Positions 6,428 to 15,724 of a stretch of 40,449 bases of DNA are shown here, piece after piece. This DNA is from an uncultured Prevotellaceae bacterium (GTDB taxonomy: Bacteria > Bacteroidota > Bacteroidia > Bacteroidales > Bacteroidaceae). A model generated the notes under the pieces. It had not been told where the DNA came from and ran no database searches. It saw only the letters and a list, made by a program, of their open reading frames with translations. Numbering within the stretch: position 1 is the first letter of the stretch; every line of letters starts with the position of its first letter. The stretch spans positions 1 through 40,449 of the forward strand of contig CACXIP010000033.1 in NCBI GenBank assembly GCA_902767775.1. Reading direction: 5' to 3'. A program made the position numbers and the translations under genes.

Positions 6428-7645
6428 TTATGGGATGAGCAGAGAACTGTCGCCATAGCTGAGGAAGCGGAAGTCGTGAGAGAGGGCATAATCATAGATT
6501 GGGCGCCAATCGCCATGGACAAAAGCACTCACCAGAAGGAGAAGTGTGCTCTGTGGCTGGTGAAAATTGGTCACCAGCCGTCCCACCACCTTATAATCAT
6601 ATCCAGGTGCAATTATAATCTGGGTAGCGGCATGAAGAGCCGTCAGCCCATGACTGTCGAGATGGTCGACAATCGCCTGCAGCGCCTCCTTCACGGGGAC
6701 ATCGGGGGTGGCACCCTCATAAGGTTCCCATTGCGATACCATGATTGGTTCATCCTCACCAAAATGTCTGCCGAGCATCTGCATGCCAATATAATAGAGG
6801 CTCTCCAGCGTACGAACGCTCGTCGTACCCACCGCGACCACCTTCTCAGGTGAAGCGAGAAGTCTCTCGATAGTGGAGCGTTTCACACAGAAATGCTCCG
6901 CGTGCATCTCATGCCCCTCAATACGCTCGCTTTTCACTGGCCGAAAAGTGCCCGCCCCCACATGGAGCGTCACCTCCTCACGCACGATACCATGCTCATC
7001 GAGTCGCTGCAACACCTCCGGGGTGAAATGCAGTCCAGCCGTAGGAGCAGCCACGCTTCCCTTGATTTTGGAATAGACAGTCTGATAAGTGGTCTTGTCG
7101 CTCTCCTCCGACTTGCGGTTGAGGTAAGGCGGTATGGGCAGTTCGCCCACTGCGTCCAAAATCTCAGCAAACGACACATCAGGGCAGTTCCATTCAAAGA
7201 CCACCCTTTGTCCTGTGCGCATCTCCCCCACTCTTGTGGCACGCAGTGTCAGACGGTGCCCACCTATGGTCAGTTCACGCTCCAGCGGCTCATCTTTCCA
7301 TTTCTTGAGGTTACCCACGAGGCAGCACCACTCACACCTGCTGTTGGTGAGGAACATCACCTGATAGTCGGCAGGGGCTACCGGTTCGAGTAGGAAAACT
7401 TCGATGAGTGCCCCAGTCGCTTTGCGGAAATGCATCCGCGCCATAATGACTTTGGTATTGTTGAACACCATCACTGCTCCTTCAGGCAGATACTCCGGCA
7501 ATGAACGGAACACATCCTCGGATATCTCACCATGTCTGTATATGAGCAGTTTTGAACTGTCGCGCTGCTGCAAAGGATATTTCGCGATGCGCTCTTCAGG
7601 CAGGGGGTAGTTGTAATCGCAGATTCTTATATCTTTTGTATTCAT
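6428..7645 (-). CDS. queA: tRNA preQ1(34) S-adenosylmethionine ribosyltransferase-isomerase
   Basis: 405 residues, cytoplasmic. QueA transfers and isomerises the ribosyl part of S-adenosylmethionine onto preQ1 in tRNA anticodons to give epoxyqueuosine, the penultimate step of queuosine synthesis for Tyr, His, Asn and Asp tRNAs. The family signatures are visible: the N-terminal YPLPEERIAKYPLQQRDSSKLL, the GSVAAPTAGLHFT loop at about 195-207, LHVGAGTFRPV at about 228, and a C-terminal TNFHQPQSTLLLLVSAF. Length is slightly above the 340-360 of E. coli type and normal for Bacteroidetes. The start is 3 bases after the PAP2 stop, so it probably ends the long bat transcript. No other queuosine gene is in the window. 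Confidence 0.97.
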   Translation of the reverse strand: MNTKDIRICDYNYPLPEERIAKYPLQQRDSSKLLIYRHGEISEDVFRSLPEYLPEGAVMVFNNTKVIMARMHFRKATGALIEVFLLEPVAPADYQVMFLTNSRCEWCCLVGNLKKWKDEPLERELTIGGHRLTLRATRVGEMRTGQRVVFEWNCPDVSFAEILDAVGELPIPPYLNRKSEESDKTTYQTVYSKIKGSVAAPTAGLHFTPEVLQRLDEHGIVREEVTLHVGAGTFRPVKSERIEGHEMHAEHFCVKRSTIERLLASPEKVVAVGTTSVRTLESLYYIGMQMLGRHFGEDEPIMVSQWEPYEGATPDVPVKEALQAIVDHLDSHGLTALHAATQIIIAPGYDYKVVGRLVTNFHQPQSTLLLLVSAFVHGDWRPIYDYALSHDFRFLSYGDSSLLIP

Positions 7646-7648
7646 TAA

Positions 7649-8350
7649 TCAGTGATATTGCATAGTTAGTGATATGATGATGGCGGCCAGATAGGTGAAG
7701 ACGAGCACACACACCACCACATCGACATCCGCCAGGCTATAGCCCGTCGACGTATACTGTGAAGAAACAAAGTGTTGTTTGGGAGAGGACAGTCGGTTGA
7801 TGCCTTGATAGATAAGGTAAACCAACATGCCCACAACAGCACCAAAAGCCAGACCAACAAAGATGTCAGAAGGATAGTGCATTGCCAGATAGAGTCTGGT
7901 GTAGCAGTTGATAAGCGACCACGTGACCATCATCCATGAGAATACACTATTTCTCACCAGCAGACAAAAGAACACTGCAATGCCGAAAGTATTGGCGGCA
8001 TGTGCGGAGAAGAAGCTATAGTCGAGTCCCCGTTTCTCGCTGACCACATGCACCATATACATCCACTCCGGGTCGTTGCCCGGTCTTGGTCGCGCCACGG
8101 CAGGCTTCACCAGTCCCTCGGTGACAAACTCTGTGAGGAAGAAACACAAAGCGCTGCACGCCATGATAAGGGCTATCTGCCCCATTGTCTCCTTGTTCTT
8201 CACCACCATGTAGAGCAGAGCGACATACAGCGGAATCCACGTTACCCCCGACGTGAGGGTCAGCATCAGTTTGTCGAGAAACATGTTATGGTTTCCGTTG
8301 ATGATGCCGAGCAACTGACGGTCGATATCGATGATGGTCTGCAGGTCCAT
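7649..8350 (-). CDS. PAP2-family membrane phosphatase
   Basis: 233 residues with five or six predicted membrane segments. The three PAP2 phosphatase motifs are visible: KPAVARPRPG (KxxxxxxRP) at about residues 80-89, FSAHA in place of the usual PSGH at about 114, and TRLYLAMHYPSD (Rx5Hx3D) at about 147-158. The last supplies the catalytic histidine and aspartate that hydrolyse phosphate from lipid substrates. In Bacteroidetes, relatives act on undecaprenyl diphosphate or lipid A; the substrate cannot be read from the sequence. The gene begins 12 bases after the batD/E fusion and ends 3 bases before queA, so it is part of the same operon. A role in recycling lipid carrier is plausible but inferred. 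Confidence 0.9.
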   Translation of the reverse strand: MDLQTIIDIDRQLLGIINGNHNMFLDKLMLTLTSGVTWIPLYVALLYMVVKNKETMGQIALIMACSALCFFLTEFVTEGLVKPAVARPRPGNDPEWMYMVHVVSEKRGLDYSFFSAHAANTFGIAVFFCLLVRNSVFSWMMVTWSLINCYTRLYLAMHYPSDIFVGLAFGAVVGMLVYLIYQGINRLSSPKQHFVSSQYTSTGYSLADVDVVVCVLVFTYLAAIIISLTMQYH

Positions 8351-8362
8351 AGATGCCAGGTA

Positions 8363-10942
8363 TCAGATTTCCTCCATCTTGTCGGTCTGCATCCATCCCT
8401 CGCGCCCATCAGCGATGCGCACACCGCACCATCCCTTGATACTCTTGTCGGTGATGTCAACCCGAGTACCCTCATGCAGGACGAATGCCGTATCAGCCTT
8501 ATCGGCAGGTGATTTCAGCACATTGACCGATGAAGCCGTGACCACAGCCCCTTTTCTGTTCTCCAGCATGCGTTTTTGCTGATAAGCGAACACATTGGCA
8601 AGGATGAAGAGCACGAGGAATGTCAGTGCCCCATAGAACCCCACCTTGCGCAGCGTGATACCCTCGGCAAAGAGGTAGATGAGCAACAAAACGAGAACGG
8701 CAATGATGCTGAGCACTGCCGTGAATGCCCATCTGTCGACAGTAGTGAATGATACCAGTGAATGATACCAATTGACGAAGAACATCTCATCGTTGGGCGT
8801 GATGCGGTCGATGGTCTTCGACTGTGCAAACTGAAGGTTGAACAGGATATCCTCATCTCCTGGTGCGAGCATGCGCGCCCGCTCATAGTTGAGGATGGCC
8901 TTTGTGATGTTGTCCGTTCGGAAATAGGCATTGCCCAAATTGTAGTAAATCTCTGCGCTCACACCCTTCTGAAGCAGTTCCTCATAATCCTTGATAGCCT
9001 GTTGGTAGTTGCCCTTGGTATATTCTGCATCTGCATTCTCCTTGGTGACAGCCTGTGAGGCGACAGGCATCATCAGTGCAAAAATCACCAGCACCATCGA
9101 CACCCTGCCCTGCTTTCTCTTCTTCATCGCTTTCTCAATTTCCATGATAGCCGTCATCGCCGACTCAAATGTCTTGTTCATATTGCCCTTGGCATCGCCC
9201 GGGGCAAATCGTTCGTACTCACACTCATCGAGCGCACCGACAAATTTATCCACAGTCTCCTGTTCCACCCCAGCAGCTGCAAGTTTGTCACTCACATTGT
9301 CGCGAGTCAGTTCGGTCTGCGGCATGTTGAGTTTGTCGCCCACATACCCCCACAGAGCCTTGAGCACCTCATCGTAGAAGAGGTTGTTTTCGCCGCGCAG
9401 CATCATTCGGTTAGCTGTGCGCAATTTCTTGGTAGCCACCTTGTTGGCATTCTTTGCCTTCATCTTGATGATGTCGGCGTTTTCGATTGCCCTGTGACGG
9501 AAGAGCACCAACAATACCACAAAGAGGAGAAGAGGCACAGCTATGCATATCCAATATGGCGTCGACTCATAGAAGAACTGCCCCGCCTTGTGTAGGTCAG
9601 CCCTACCCTTCTTGATGGGACGGATGTCTTTGTCGCGCATGTCGGTGAAGTCGCTCACCGTGGCGCTCCCCTCTCCTTGAGTGACTGTCAGTTTGAAAGG
9701 TTGTGAGCGAGCCGTCTTATACGAGTTGGAACTGGTGTCGTAATAAATCAATTCTACGGCGGGTATGGTGTATTCGCCCTGATTTCTTGGAACAGCGATA
9801 AAGTCATACACCATATTTCCCTCCACGCCATTAGACGTGAGTTTGGTCTTGTCGGTAACCTCAGGGTCATAAGTGTCGAAGTCCTTTGGGAACTGCACGA
9901 TGGGCTGCTTGAGCAGTTTCAGGTTTCCTGTACCCCCAACAACCACCCTAAGTTTTACCGGGTCGCCCGTCTTCACCTCCTGATTCTCTATTTGGGCGGA
10001 AATATTGAAACGTCCGACACCACCAGAGAAGTTGGCAGGCCTTGCCGGCAGCGAATCCACCTGTATAGTGACGCCCGGAGCCTCGATTTCACGCTCCACT
10101 TCGATATATGCCGCACCTCCGTTGAAAAACGCCTCCAGCGGGTCGATATTTCTGTTCTCCTGCATGACGGTGCCCTTGAAGGTGATGCTGGGAATCTCCA
10201 GTTTGCCCGTCATCTGCGGATACATCACATACTGGCTCCACGTGACACATTGGTAACGGTGACCGTTGACTGTCTCGTCGTGGAAACTCTTCTGCTGTGG
10301 CAGTTCCACCTCCTGCGTGTGGAAGCCCTTGAGGTCAGGCATTTTTCCGTTGAGCTGCGTCAGTTTTACGCGAGTATATACTTTATACGACAGCAGGATG
10401 GGTTCTTGTTCATGCACCCTTGTCTTGCTTGCCGAAACCCGTATGAAGAGGTCGTTGGCAGAGATAGGAGTCCCCGCCTTGCTGATTCCCGAATCATCGA
10501 CCTTGTCCTGATGCATTTTGGCACCTCCTCCGCCCGACGAACCCGACGAGGCTTGTCCTGCCACCACCACCTTAGCGGTTCCTGAAGCCAATGTCTTTCC
10601 ACCCACCTTGATGTGTGCAGGCGGAATGGTATATGTGCCGTTTTTCTCGCACATAATCATATAGGTGTAGGTCACCGATGACGACCCGCTTGCATGTCCG
10701 TTGATGACATTGTAACTTTCCTGCTGCGACATACTGGGGCCGTAGACCACCTCCAACTCCTCGGGCAGCTGACCCAGTTGGAGTTTTCCGTCCACATCCT
10801 TGGTATTGACCGTGTATTGCAGCCTGAACGTCTCTCCTGGAGCCACCTTTGAAGGTACGCTGACAGTAAGGGTCTGAGCCTGGGTGACGAGAGCCACCCA
10901 TATCATAAGACATATACAGACATATTTTCTCATTTTTGCCAT
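8363..10942 (-). CDS. BatD-BatE fusion protein of the aerotolerance cluster
   Basis: 859 residues. Residues 1-22 are a signal peptide ending VTQAQ. Residues 23-440 are the beta-rich BatD part (oxygen-tolerance family) with several Ig-like repeats. A membrane segment YWICIAVPLLLFVVLLVLF lies at about 461-480, and a cytoplasmic helical stretch runs to about 600. From Met606 (genomic 9127) the sequence starts again with a second signal-peptide-like segment (MKKRKQGRVSMVLVIFALMM), then TPR repeats (about 635-700), two membrane segments (about 732-755 and 765-785) and a C-terminal SH3-like domain. This is the BatE architecture. In Bacteroides fragilis, batD and batE are separate genes, so this is an in-frame fusion. 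Internal initiation at 9127 could still give free BatE. Bat proteins were linked to aerotolerance in B. fragilis; the mechanism is unknown. Confidence 0.9.
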   Translation of the reverse strand: MAKMRKYVCICLMIWVALVTQAQTLTVSVPSKVAPGETFRLQYTVNTKDVDGKLQLGQLPEELEVVYGPSMSQQESYNVINGHASGSSSVTYTYMIMCEKNGTYTIPPAHIKVGGKTLASGTAKVVVAGQASSGSSGGGGAKMHQDKVDDSGISKAGTPISANDLFIRVSASKTRVHEQEPILLSYKVYTRVKLTQLNGKMPDLKGFHTQEVELPQQKSFHDETVNGHRYQCVTWSQYVMYPQMTGKLEIPSITFKGTVMQENRNIDPLEAFFNGGAAYIEVEREIEAPGVTIQVDSLPARPANFSGGVGRFNISAQIENQEVKTGDPVKLRVVVGGTGNLKLLKQPIVQFPKDFDTYDPEVTDKTKLTSNGVEGNMVYDFIAVPRNQGEYTIPAVELIYYDTSSNSYKTARSQPFKLTVTQGEGSATVSDFTDMRDKDIRPIKKGRADLHKAGQFFYESTPYWICIAVPLLLFVVLLVLFRHRAIENADIIKMKAKNANKVATKKLRTANRMMLRGENNLFYDEVLKALWGYVGDKLNMPQTELTRDNVSDKLAAAGVEQETVDKFVGALDECEYERFAPGDAKGNMNKTFESAMTAIMEIEKAMKKRKQGRVSMVLVIFALMMPVASQAVTKENADAEYTKGNYQQAIKDYEELLQKGVSAEIYYNLGNAYFRTDNITKAILNYERARMLAPGDEDILFNLQFAQSKTIDRITPNDEMFFVNWYHSLVSFTTVDRWAFTAVLSIIAVLVLLLIYLFAEGITLRKVGFYGALTFLVLFILANVFAYQQKRMLENRKGAVVTASSVNVLKSPADKADTAFVLHEGTRVDITDKSIKGWCGVRIADGREGWMQTDKMEEI

Positions 10943-10984
10943 CTATTATTGGAACTCACCCATGTGAGCCGATTGTCATATTGC

Positions 10985-11686
10985 CTACCAGTTTTTCTGC
11001 AGCGATTTCCTTTGGGGCAGCTGCATGGCTTTCTGCAGTTTGTCCTGTGTGCGCTTCTCCTCCTGTATGGCAGCATCGAGCAGTCGTTCGGCATTCTCCT
11101 GGCTCATCTGCTGCTGTTGAGGTTGCGGGTCTTTCTCCTGCTTGTCCTGGTCTTGTTTATCTTTATTTTTATTCTGGTCTTTATTCTGGTCCTTATTTTT
11201 GTCTTTGTCCTGATTCTGCTGATTCTGCTGGTTTTGTTGGTCCTGCTGGTCCTGTTTCTGCTGCCGTTTGCACAGCACGAGGTTATAACGCGTCTCATCG
11301 TCGGCAGGATTGTTGCGGAGTGCCTCCTTATAGGCCTCTATCGCCTCACCATACTGTCGGTGAGCCTGCATCACCACCCCGATGTTGTGGTATGCCTGAG
11401 CCTTTCTGAACTTATTGGGCTCCATCTTCCCCGCCGTCTCAAACTGTTTCACCGCCAATGAGTCGTTGCCCTGTTGGAGTGCCGTCACCCCTAAGTTGTA
11501 GATAGCCTGAGTGTTTCCCTCATTGACCGAAAGAGCCTTTTGATATTCCAGGGCAGCTTTGGCATAATCCCCCTTTCGGAAGAGCTGGTTACCCCTTCTG
11601 ACGTGCTGCCGGTCGGTCTGCGCCTGCACAGAGACAGCGAGCGCCATCCATGCCATCAATATAGTTATCAGTCTTATTTTTCCCAT
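10985..11686 (-). CDS. batC: BatC-like TPR protein
   Basis: 233 residues with a signal peptide (cleavage after about AVSVQAQ, residue 23), so the protein is periplasmic. Three to four TPR repeats fill residues 28-135 (for example AALEYQKALSVNEGNTQAIY and GEAIEAYKEALRNNPADDET). A very polar stretch of Gln, Asp, Lys and Asn follows at about 140-195, encoded by near-repetitive CTG/TTG/TTT codons on the complementary strand and prone to length variation. The last 35 residues are helical. The start codon shares one base with the batB stop (TAATG). The TPR fold suggests a scaffold for the VWA proteins BatA and BatB. The annotation rests on TPRs plus position in the cluster. Confidence 0.88.
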   Translation of the reverse strand: MGKIRLITILMAWMALAVSVQAQTDRQHVRRGNQLFRKGDYAKAALEYQKALSVNEGNTQAIYNLGVTALQQGNDSLAVKQFETAGKMEPNKFRKAQAYHNIGVVMQAHRQYGEAIEAYKEALRNNPADDETRYNLVLCKRQQKQDQQDQQNQQNQQNQDKDKNKDQNKDQNKNKDKQDQDKQEKDPQPQQQQMSQENAERLLDAAIQEEKRTQDKLQKAMQLPQRKSLQKNW

Positions 11687-12729
11687 TACGGATTCTCGTT
11701 TTGTTTGTTGTGCCTGGAGAAGATGCTCATTCTGCTGAACAGTCGGTTTTTCCGCTCCAACACAATAGTTTCTATGATGATGAGCAGCAATGCGATGATA
11801 CCCACCGCCTGGAACTGCTCCGCGTAGTCGCTGTAGACGACTGCCTCCACCTCACCTTTCTGCATCTTGGCTATCTCGTTGTCGAGCCTCTGCTGCGCCT
11901 CGCTGTTGTTGTCGACATGAATATAGGTGCCACTGCCAGCCTCGGCTATTTCCTTGCACATCTCCTCATTGAGCCGTGTTATGACAGTCTGCCCGGTGTT
12001 GTCAGTCAGGTAATGTCCGTCGGACGTACGTATGGCAGAACCATTTTTTGTACCCACTCCGAGGATAAACACCCTAACTCCCTGTTCTTTCGCCTCACGG
12101 GCCATCTCCAGCGCTTTTCCCTCATGGTCCTCACCGTCGGTGATGACAATGATGGCCTTCCCGGTTTTCTCGTCGGGAGTGAAACTGTGAAGTGCGAGGT
12201 TGATGGCCGCCGCGATGTCAGTACCCTGTGAGGCAATCAGCGATGGTGATATGCCATGCATGAACATTTTCGCCGACACATAGTCACTGGTAATGGGCAG
12301 CTGTACGAAAGCATCGCCGGCAAACACGATGAGTCCCACCTTGTCGTTGACGAACTTGTCGACCATATTCTCCACAAGGAGTTTGCTCTTGGCGAGACGT
12401 GAAGGCACCACATCAGTAGCCAGCATCGAGTTGGATATATCCATACAGATGATGGTTTCGATGCCCTGTCGTTTCTCCCTGCTGATATGGATGCCCATCT
12501 GCGGCCTTGCAAGAGCGACGATGAGCAGTGCCAGGGCAGCGGTGAGCAACCAAAACTTCACTTTTGGCCGAATGGCGGACACATCCTCCATCATGTCGGC
12601 CAGCAACGCCTCGTCGCCGAAACGCTTTATCCGTTTTCTCCGTCTTCTGTCAAACAGCAGTCTTATCGCCACCAGCAAAGGGATTGCCAGCAGCAGATAG
12701 AGGAATATAGGACTTTCAAATCTGAACAT
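11686..12729 (-). CDS. batB: BatB, VWA-domain membrane protein
   Basis: 347 residues starting MFRFESPIFLYLLL; an in-frame upstream extension to 12834 lies inside batA and is not used. A first membrane segment (residues 8-22) and a second near 55-75 precede a von Willebrand A domain (about 85-290) with an intact MIDAS: DISNS at about 93-97 and ITDGEDHEG further on. A last membrane segment (AVGIIALLLIIIETIVL) lies near the C-terminus. The VWA domain should bind a divalent metal and mediate protein contacts in the periplasm. Bat clusters pair VWA proteins with a MoxR AAA ATPase, a layout associated with assembly or remodelling of protein complexes. Spacing to batA is 13 bases. Confidence 0.93.
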   Translation of the reverse strand: MFRFESPIFLYLLLAIPLLVAIRLLFDRRRRKRIKRFGDEALLADMMEDVSAIRPKVKFWLLTAALALLIVALARPQMGIHISREKRQGIETIICMDISNSMLATDVVPSRLAKSKLLVENMVDKFVNDKVGLIVFAGDAFVQLPITSDYVSAKMFMHGISPSLIASQGTDIAAAINLALHSFTPDEKTGKAIIVITDGEDHEGKALEMAREAKEQGVRVFILGVGTKNGSAIRTSDGHYLTDNTGQTVITRLNEEMCKEIAEAGSGTYIHVDNNSEAQQRLDNEIAKMQKGEVEAVVYSDYAEQFQAVGIIALLLIIIETIVLERKNRLFSRMSIFSRHNKQNENP

Positions 12730-12742
12730 AATGACCTTCTTG

Positions 12743-13741
12743 TTATGGTATGCGTCTGAACACCGAGATGCGCAGCAATATCTCCAGGAGCAGTGCGATG
12801 ATGGCAGCAATGGCAAAGGGTTGGAACGCCTCATAGTGTTTGCTGAACTTCTTGACGTTGAACTTTGTCTTCTCCAACTTATCGATGTCCTGATAGATTT
12901 TCCTTAGTTCCGCCTTGTTGGTGGCGCGGTAGAAATTGCCATCGGTGGTGGCTGCGATGTCACGCAGTGTCTTCGTGTCGATTTCCGCCTCCATGGTGAT
13001 ATACTGCACTGTTCCATTGACAATCTGGGGATAGCGTGCCAACTTATTGGTTCCCACAGCGATAGTGTAGACCCTAATGCCGAATTTCTTGGCTATCTCT
13101 GCTGCAGTCATGGGCGATATGTCTCCCCTGTTGTTGCTGCCGTCGGTAAGCAGGATGACCACCTTGCTCTTCGCCTTGCTGTCCTTGAGTCTTCCCACGG
13201 CGTTGGCCAGTCCCATTCCGATAGCGGTGCCATTCTCAATGAGATTGCTTGCCGCGATGTCGGTTCGCACATTGAGCAGCAGGTTGATGAGCGACTGATG
13301 GTCGACGGTCATCGGGCATTGGGTGAACGATTCACCAGCAAAAATAGTGAGTCCGATATTGTCGTCGGGGCGACCAGAGATGAAGTCGGTAGCCACCTCT
13401 TTCGCAGCCTCGAGGCGGTTGGGCCTGAGGTCCTCGGCAAGCATACTTGTCGAGACATCCATGGCGAGCATGATGTCGATGCCCTCAACGGTCTTTTTGC
13501 CCCATGAGTTGTGTGTTTGCGGCCTTGCCAGCATGCACACAATCATTACAAACGAGAAGAGCCTGAGAAGCATGGGCAGATGGAGCAACCTCACCCTCCA
13601 GCTCTTGGGAGCAAACTGATAGGGGAAGGTATCACTCATCCTCATGGCCGGCTCCGTTTTCTTCCTATATAGGAAATACCACAGCACATAGGGTATGAGC
13701 AGCAGCAGGAGCAGGAAATATTCTTTGTTGATGAACTGCAT
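12743..13741 (-). CDS. batA: BatA, VWA-domain membrane protein
   Basis: 332 residues. The topology matches BatB: membrane helices at 7-24 and 58-75, a VWA domain at about 90-290 and a C-terminal helix (FAIAAIIALLLEILL). MIDAS residues are present: DVSTS at about 96-100, the threonine in GESFTQCPMT, and LTDGSNNRGD. BatA and BatB are paralogues here, as in Bacteroides fragilis, where insertion in the batI operon reduced oxygen tolerance. The gene lies between the BatD-like gene and batB, with 21- and 13-base gaps. Nothing looks broken. The target of the predicted BatA/BatB complex is unknown. Confidence 0.93.
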   Translation of the reverse strand: MQFINKEYFLLLLLLIPYVLWYFLYRKKTEPAMRMSDTFPYQFAPKSWRVRLLHLPMLLRLFSFVMIVCMLARPQTHNSWGKKTVEGIDIMLAMDVSTSMLAEDLRPNRLEAAKEVATDFISGRPDDNIGLTIFAGESFTQCPMTVDHQSLINLLLNVRTDIAASNLIENGTAIGMGLANAVGRLKDSKAKSKVVILLTDGSNNRGDISPMTAAEIAKKFGIRVYTIAVGTNKLARYPQIVNGTVQYITMEAEIDTKTLRDIAATTDGNFYRATNKAELRKIYQDIDKLEKTKFNVKKFSKHYEAFQPFAIAAIIALLLEILLRISVFRRIP

Positions 13742-13762
13742 TTTATAAAACTTTATTCAAGT

Positions 13763-14845
13763 TCAGACGGCAATCAATGAGAAGGTATGCCATACGACGT
13801 AGCACAAGAGGGCAGCCGCCAGCAGCGACAGTACGGCAATCAGCGTGACGATGATGTGGCGTGAGCGCTGCGACCGCTTCTCGCTGTCGGTCAGCGATGT
13901 CTCCACTCGCTCCACTGTGGCTGTCTCGTCGCTCTTGGTTGCCTCAATGAACTCGATGACGCTTGCCATGTTGCGGTCGCGCTCATTGAGCAGAGCCGTA
14001 TGCTTGGCAAACTTCACCAGGTCGGCAGTCTCGAGCAGGTCGCGCAGCTCGTCGATTTTCGACTGGTCCTCCTCCAGACGCAACCGCTCCATGATTTCAC
14101 CTGTGGTCATCTCCATCGCCTTGATGCCGAAGCGCTCCTCAAGATAGGTGCGCAGTGTATCGGTCAGGCGGGTATAGTACTCCTTCTGGTCGCCACCGGT
14201 ATCAATGTGCTCGCCCTTGATTTTGTTGATTTGCAACATCGCCTTCTGGTGAGGCGGCACATGGCGCACGAAACGGATACGTGAGATGATGGGCTTGTTG
14301 TCGCGCAGTCTCACATACAGGTATGCCACAGCAGCGATGAGGAGCAGTGTCAGCAGCGACAGCCAGAACAACGGAGACCACTCACTCCAAAGGAATGGGT
14401 TGTCCTGCACGCCCTTAGGCGGGAAGAACTGATTGGGGTGTAGGGTGTCGACCTCGACGGTGAGCACCTTGAGTCCGAAGCGTCCCTTAGCCTGATAGGT
14501 TTTTCCATCTACCTTCACCTCCATGGGCTTGAGGTAATAGAGCGAGTCGTCGAACGATGTGATGGTATAAACCCTTGTCAGTTTCACCCGTTGGTCGTCG
14601 AGATGCAGGGTGTCGAGGTCCTTCATCTCGAGTACCTCGACTCCAGGTATCAGCGGAGCAGCGTACTTATAGTCAGGGAACTGCGCCTGCTGTCCCTCCT
14701 TCATGGTGACGCTCAGCGTGATGGCCGACTGCTCGCCCACAAGGAGTTCCATCGGTTCGAGCGACATCTCCACCTTCACCTGTGCCATGCCAGCCACGAA
14801 GGCGCTTAAGAGTATGATTATGATATTCAACCGTTTCATCTTCAT
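13763..14845 (-). CDS. BatD-like membrane protein of the bat operon
   Basis: 360 residues. A signal peptide (MKRLNIIIILLSAFVAGMAQ) is followed by a beta-sandwich of about 120 residues resembling the repeat of BatD proteins (VKVEMSLEPMELLVGEQSAITL). A membrane helix lies at about 155-178, a cytoplasmic helical domain at about 190-310, and a last membrane helix near the C-terminus (IIVTLIAVLSLLAAALLCYVVW). Its position between the DUF58 gene and batA is conserved in Bacteroidales bat clusters as I know them, where it is usually annotated only as hypothetical. It lies 6 bases after the DUF58 gene. A second start at 14839 is two codons in. The function is unknown but tied to the Bat complex by position. 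Confidence 0.8.
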   Translation of the reverse strand: MKMKRLNIIIILLSAFVAGMAQVKVEMSLEPMELLVGEQSAITLSVTMKEGQQAQFPDYKYAAPLIPGVEVLEMKDLDTLHLDDQRVKLTRVYTITSFDDSLYYLKPMEVKVDGKTYQAKGRFGLKVLTVEVDTLHPNQFFPPKGVQDNPFLWSEWSPLFWLSLLTLLLIAAVAYLYVRLRDNKPIISRIRFVRHVPPHQKAMLQINKIKGEHIDTGGDQKEYYTRLTDTLRTYLEERFGIKAMEMTTGEIMERLRLEEDQSKIDELRDLLETADLVKFAKHTALLNERDRNMASVIEFIEATKSDETATVERVETSLTDSEKRSQRSRHIIVTLIAVLSLLAAALLCYVVWHTFSLIAV

Positions 14846-14851
14846 GGCATG

Positions 14852-15724
14852 TTACGTTCTCATATCGAAGAGCATCCTCAATGATTTCACATAGTCATCT
14901 GAAGTGGATATCGACACATGGTCGACATTGCTTCTGGTGAATGTATCCTTCAGCTGAGCCTGTCTTCTCCACCAGTAGGCAGTGTGTGCATGACGCAGGC
15001 GCTTGCTGCTGGTATCGACCACCATCTCATGGCCCGTCTCGGCATCGCGTATTCGCATGAGTCCCACGTCGGGCAGTTCTTTTGCCCGTTGGTCATACAC
15101 CTGTATGGCGACGACATCATGTTTTTGGTTAGCGATAATGAGTTGGTTGTCGAAATCACTCCTCACAAAGAAGTCGCTTAGCAGAAATGCCGTGCAACTG
15201 CGTTTCATCACTTTGGTGAGAAACTCCACCGCCATCCCCACATCGGTGCGCAGGCTCTGCGGTTTGAAGTCGAGCATCTCGCGAATGATGTAGAGGATGT
15301 GTTTGCGTCCTTTCTTTGGCGGGATGTATTTCTCTATCTGGTCGGAGAAGAAGATGACACCGATTTTGTCATTGTTCTGAATGGCGCTGAAAGCCAGGGT
15401 GGCAGCAATCTCCGCCACCATGTCGCGTTTGGTCTGCCTGACCGTTCCGAAATCGAGCGAGCCGCTGACATCGACCATGAGCATAACAGTGAGTTCACGC
15501 TCCTCCTCAAAAACCTTGACAAAAGGTTTGTGGAAGCGTGCCGTCACGTTCCAATCGATATCACGCACATCGTCGCCATACTGATATTCCCTCACCTCAG
15601 AGAATGCCATACCCCTGCCCTTGAAGGCAGAGTGGTATTGTCCGGCGAAGATGTTCTGGCTCAGCCGACGCGTGCGTATCTCGATTTGGCGCACTTTTTT
15701 CAGCAACTCAGCGGTATCCATCAA
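14852..15724 (-). CDS. DUF58 protein of the bat operon
   Basis: 290 residues, with no signal peptide or clear membrane helix. DUF58 proteins carry a conserved N-terminal block seen here as FKGRGMAFSEVREYQYGDDVRDIDWNVTAR (residues about 35-64), followed by a degenerate VWA-like domain starting at VMLMVDVSGSLDFG, in which DVSGS keeps a MIDAS-like pattern. They are almost always encoded next to MoxR ATPases and are thought to be their partners. The start overlaps the moxR stop by four bases (ATGA), supporting coupled translation. Substrate or target is unknown. Confidence 0.92.
   Translation of the reverse strand: MMDTAELLKKVRQIEIRTRRLSQNIFAGQYHSAFKGRGMAFSEVREYQYGDDVRDIDWNVTARFHKPFVKVFEEERELTVMLMVDVSGSLDFGTVRQTKRDMVAEIAATLAFSAIQNNDKIGVIFFSDQIEKYIPPKKGRKHILYIIREMLDFKPQSLRTDVGMAVEFLTKVMKRSCTAFLLSDFFVRSDFDNQLIIANQKHDVVAIQVYDQRAKELPDVGLMRIRDAETGHEMVVDTSSKRLRHAHTAYWWRRQAQLKDTFTRSNVDHVSISTSDDYVKSLRMLFDMRT

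Noticed and set aside
11104-11461. Plus-strand hydrophobic frames opposite batC
   Set aside because: They are the antisense reading of the Gln/Lys/Asp-rich codons of BatC, which gives Leu/Val/Phe runs; not a membrane protein gene.
12730-12834. N-terminal extension of BatB
   Set aside because: The extra 35 residues lie inside batA, are Cys/Ser-rich without family resemblance, and the ATG at 12729 gives the standard BatB membrane-anchor start.
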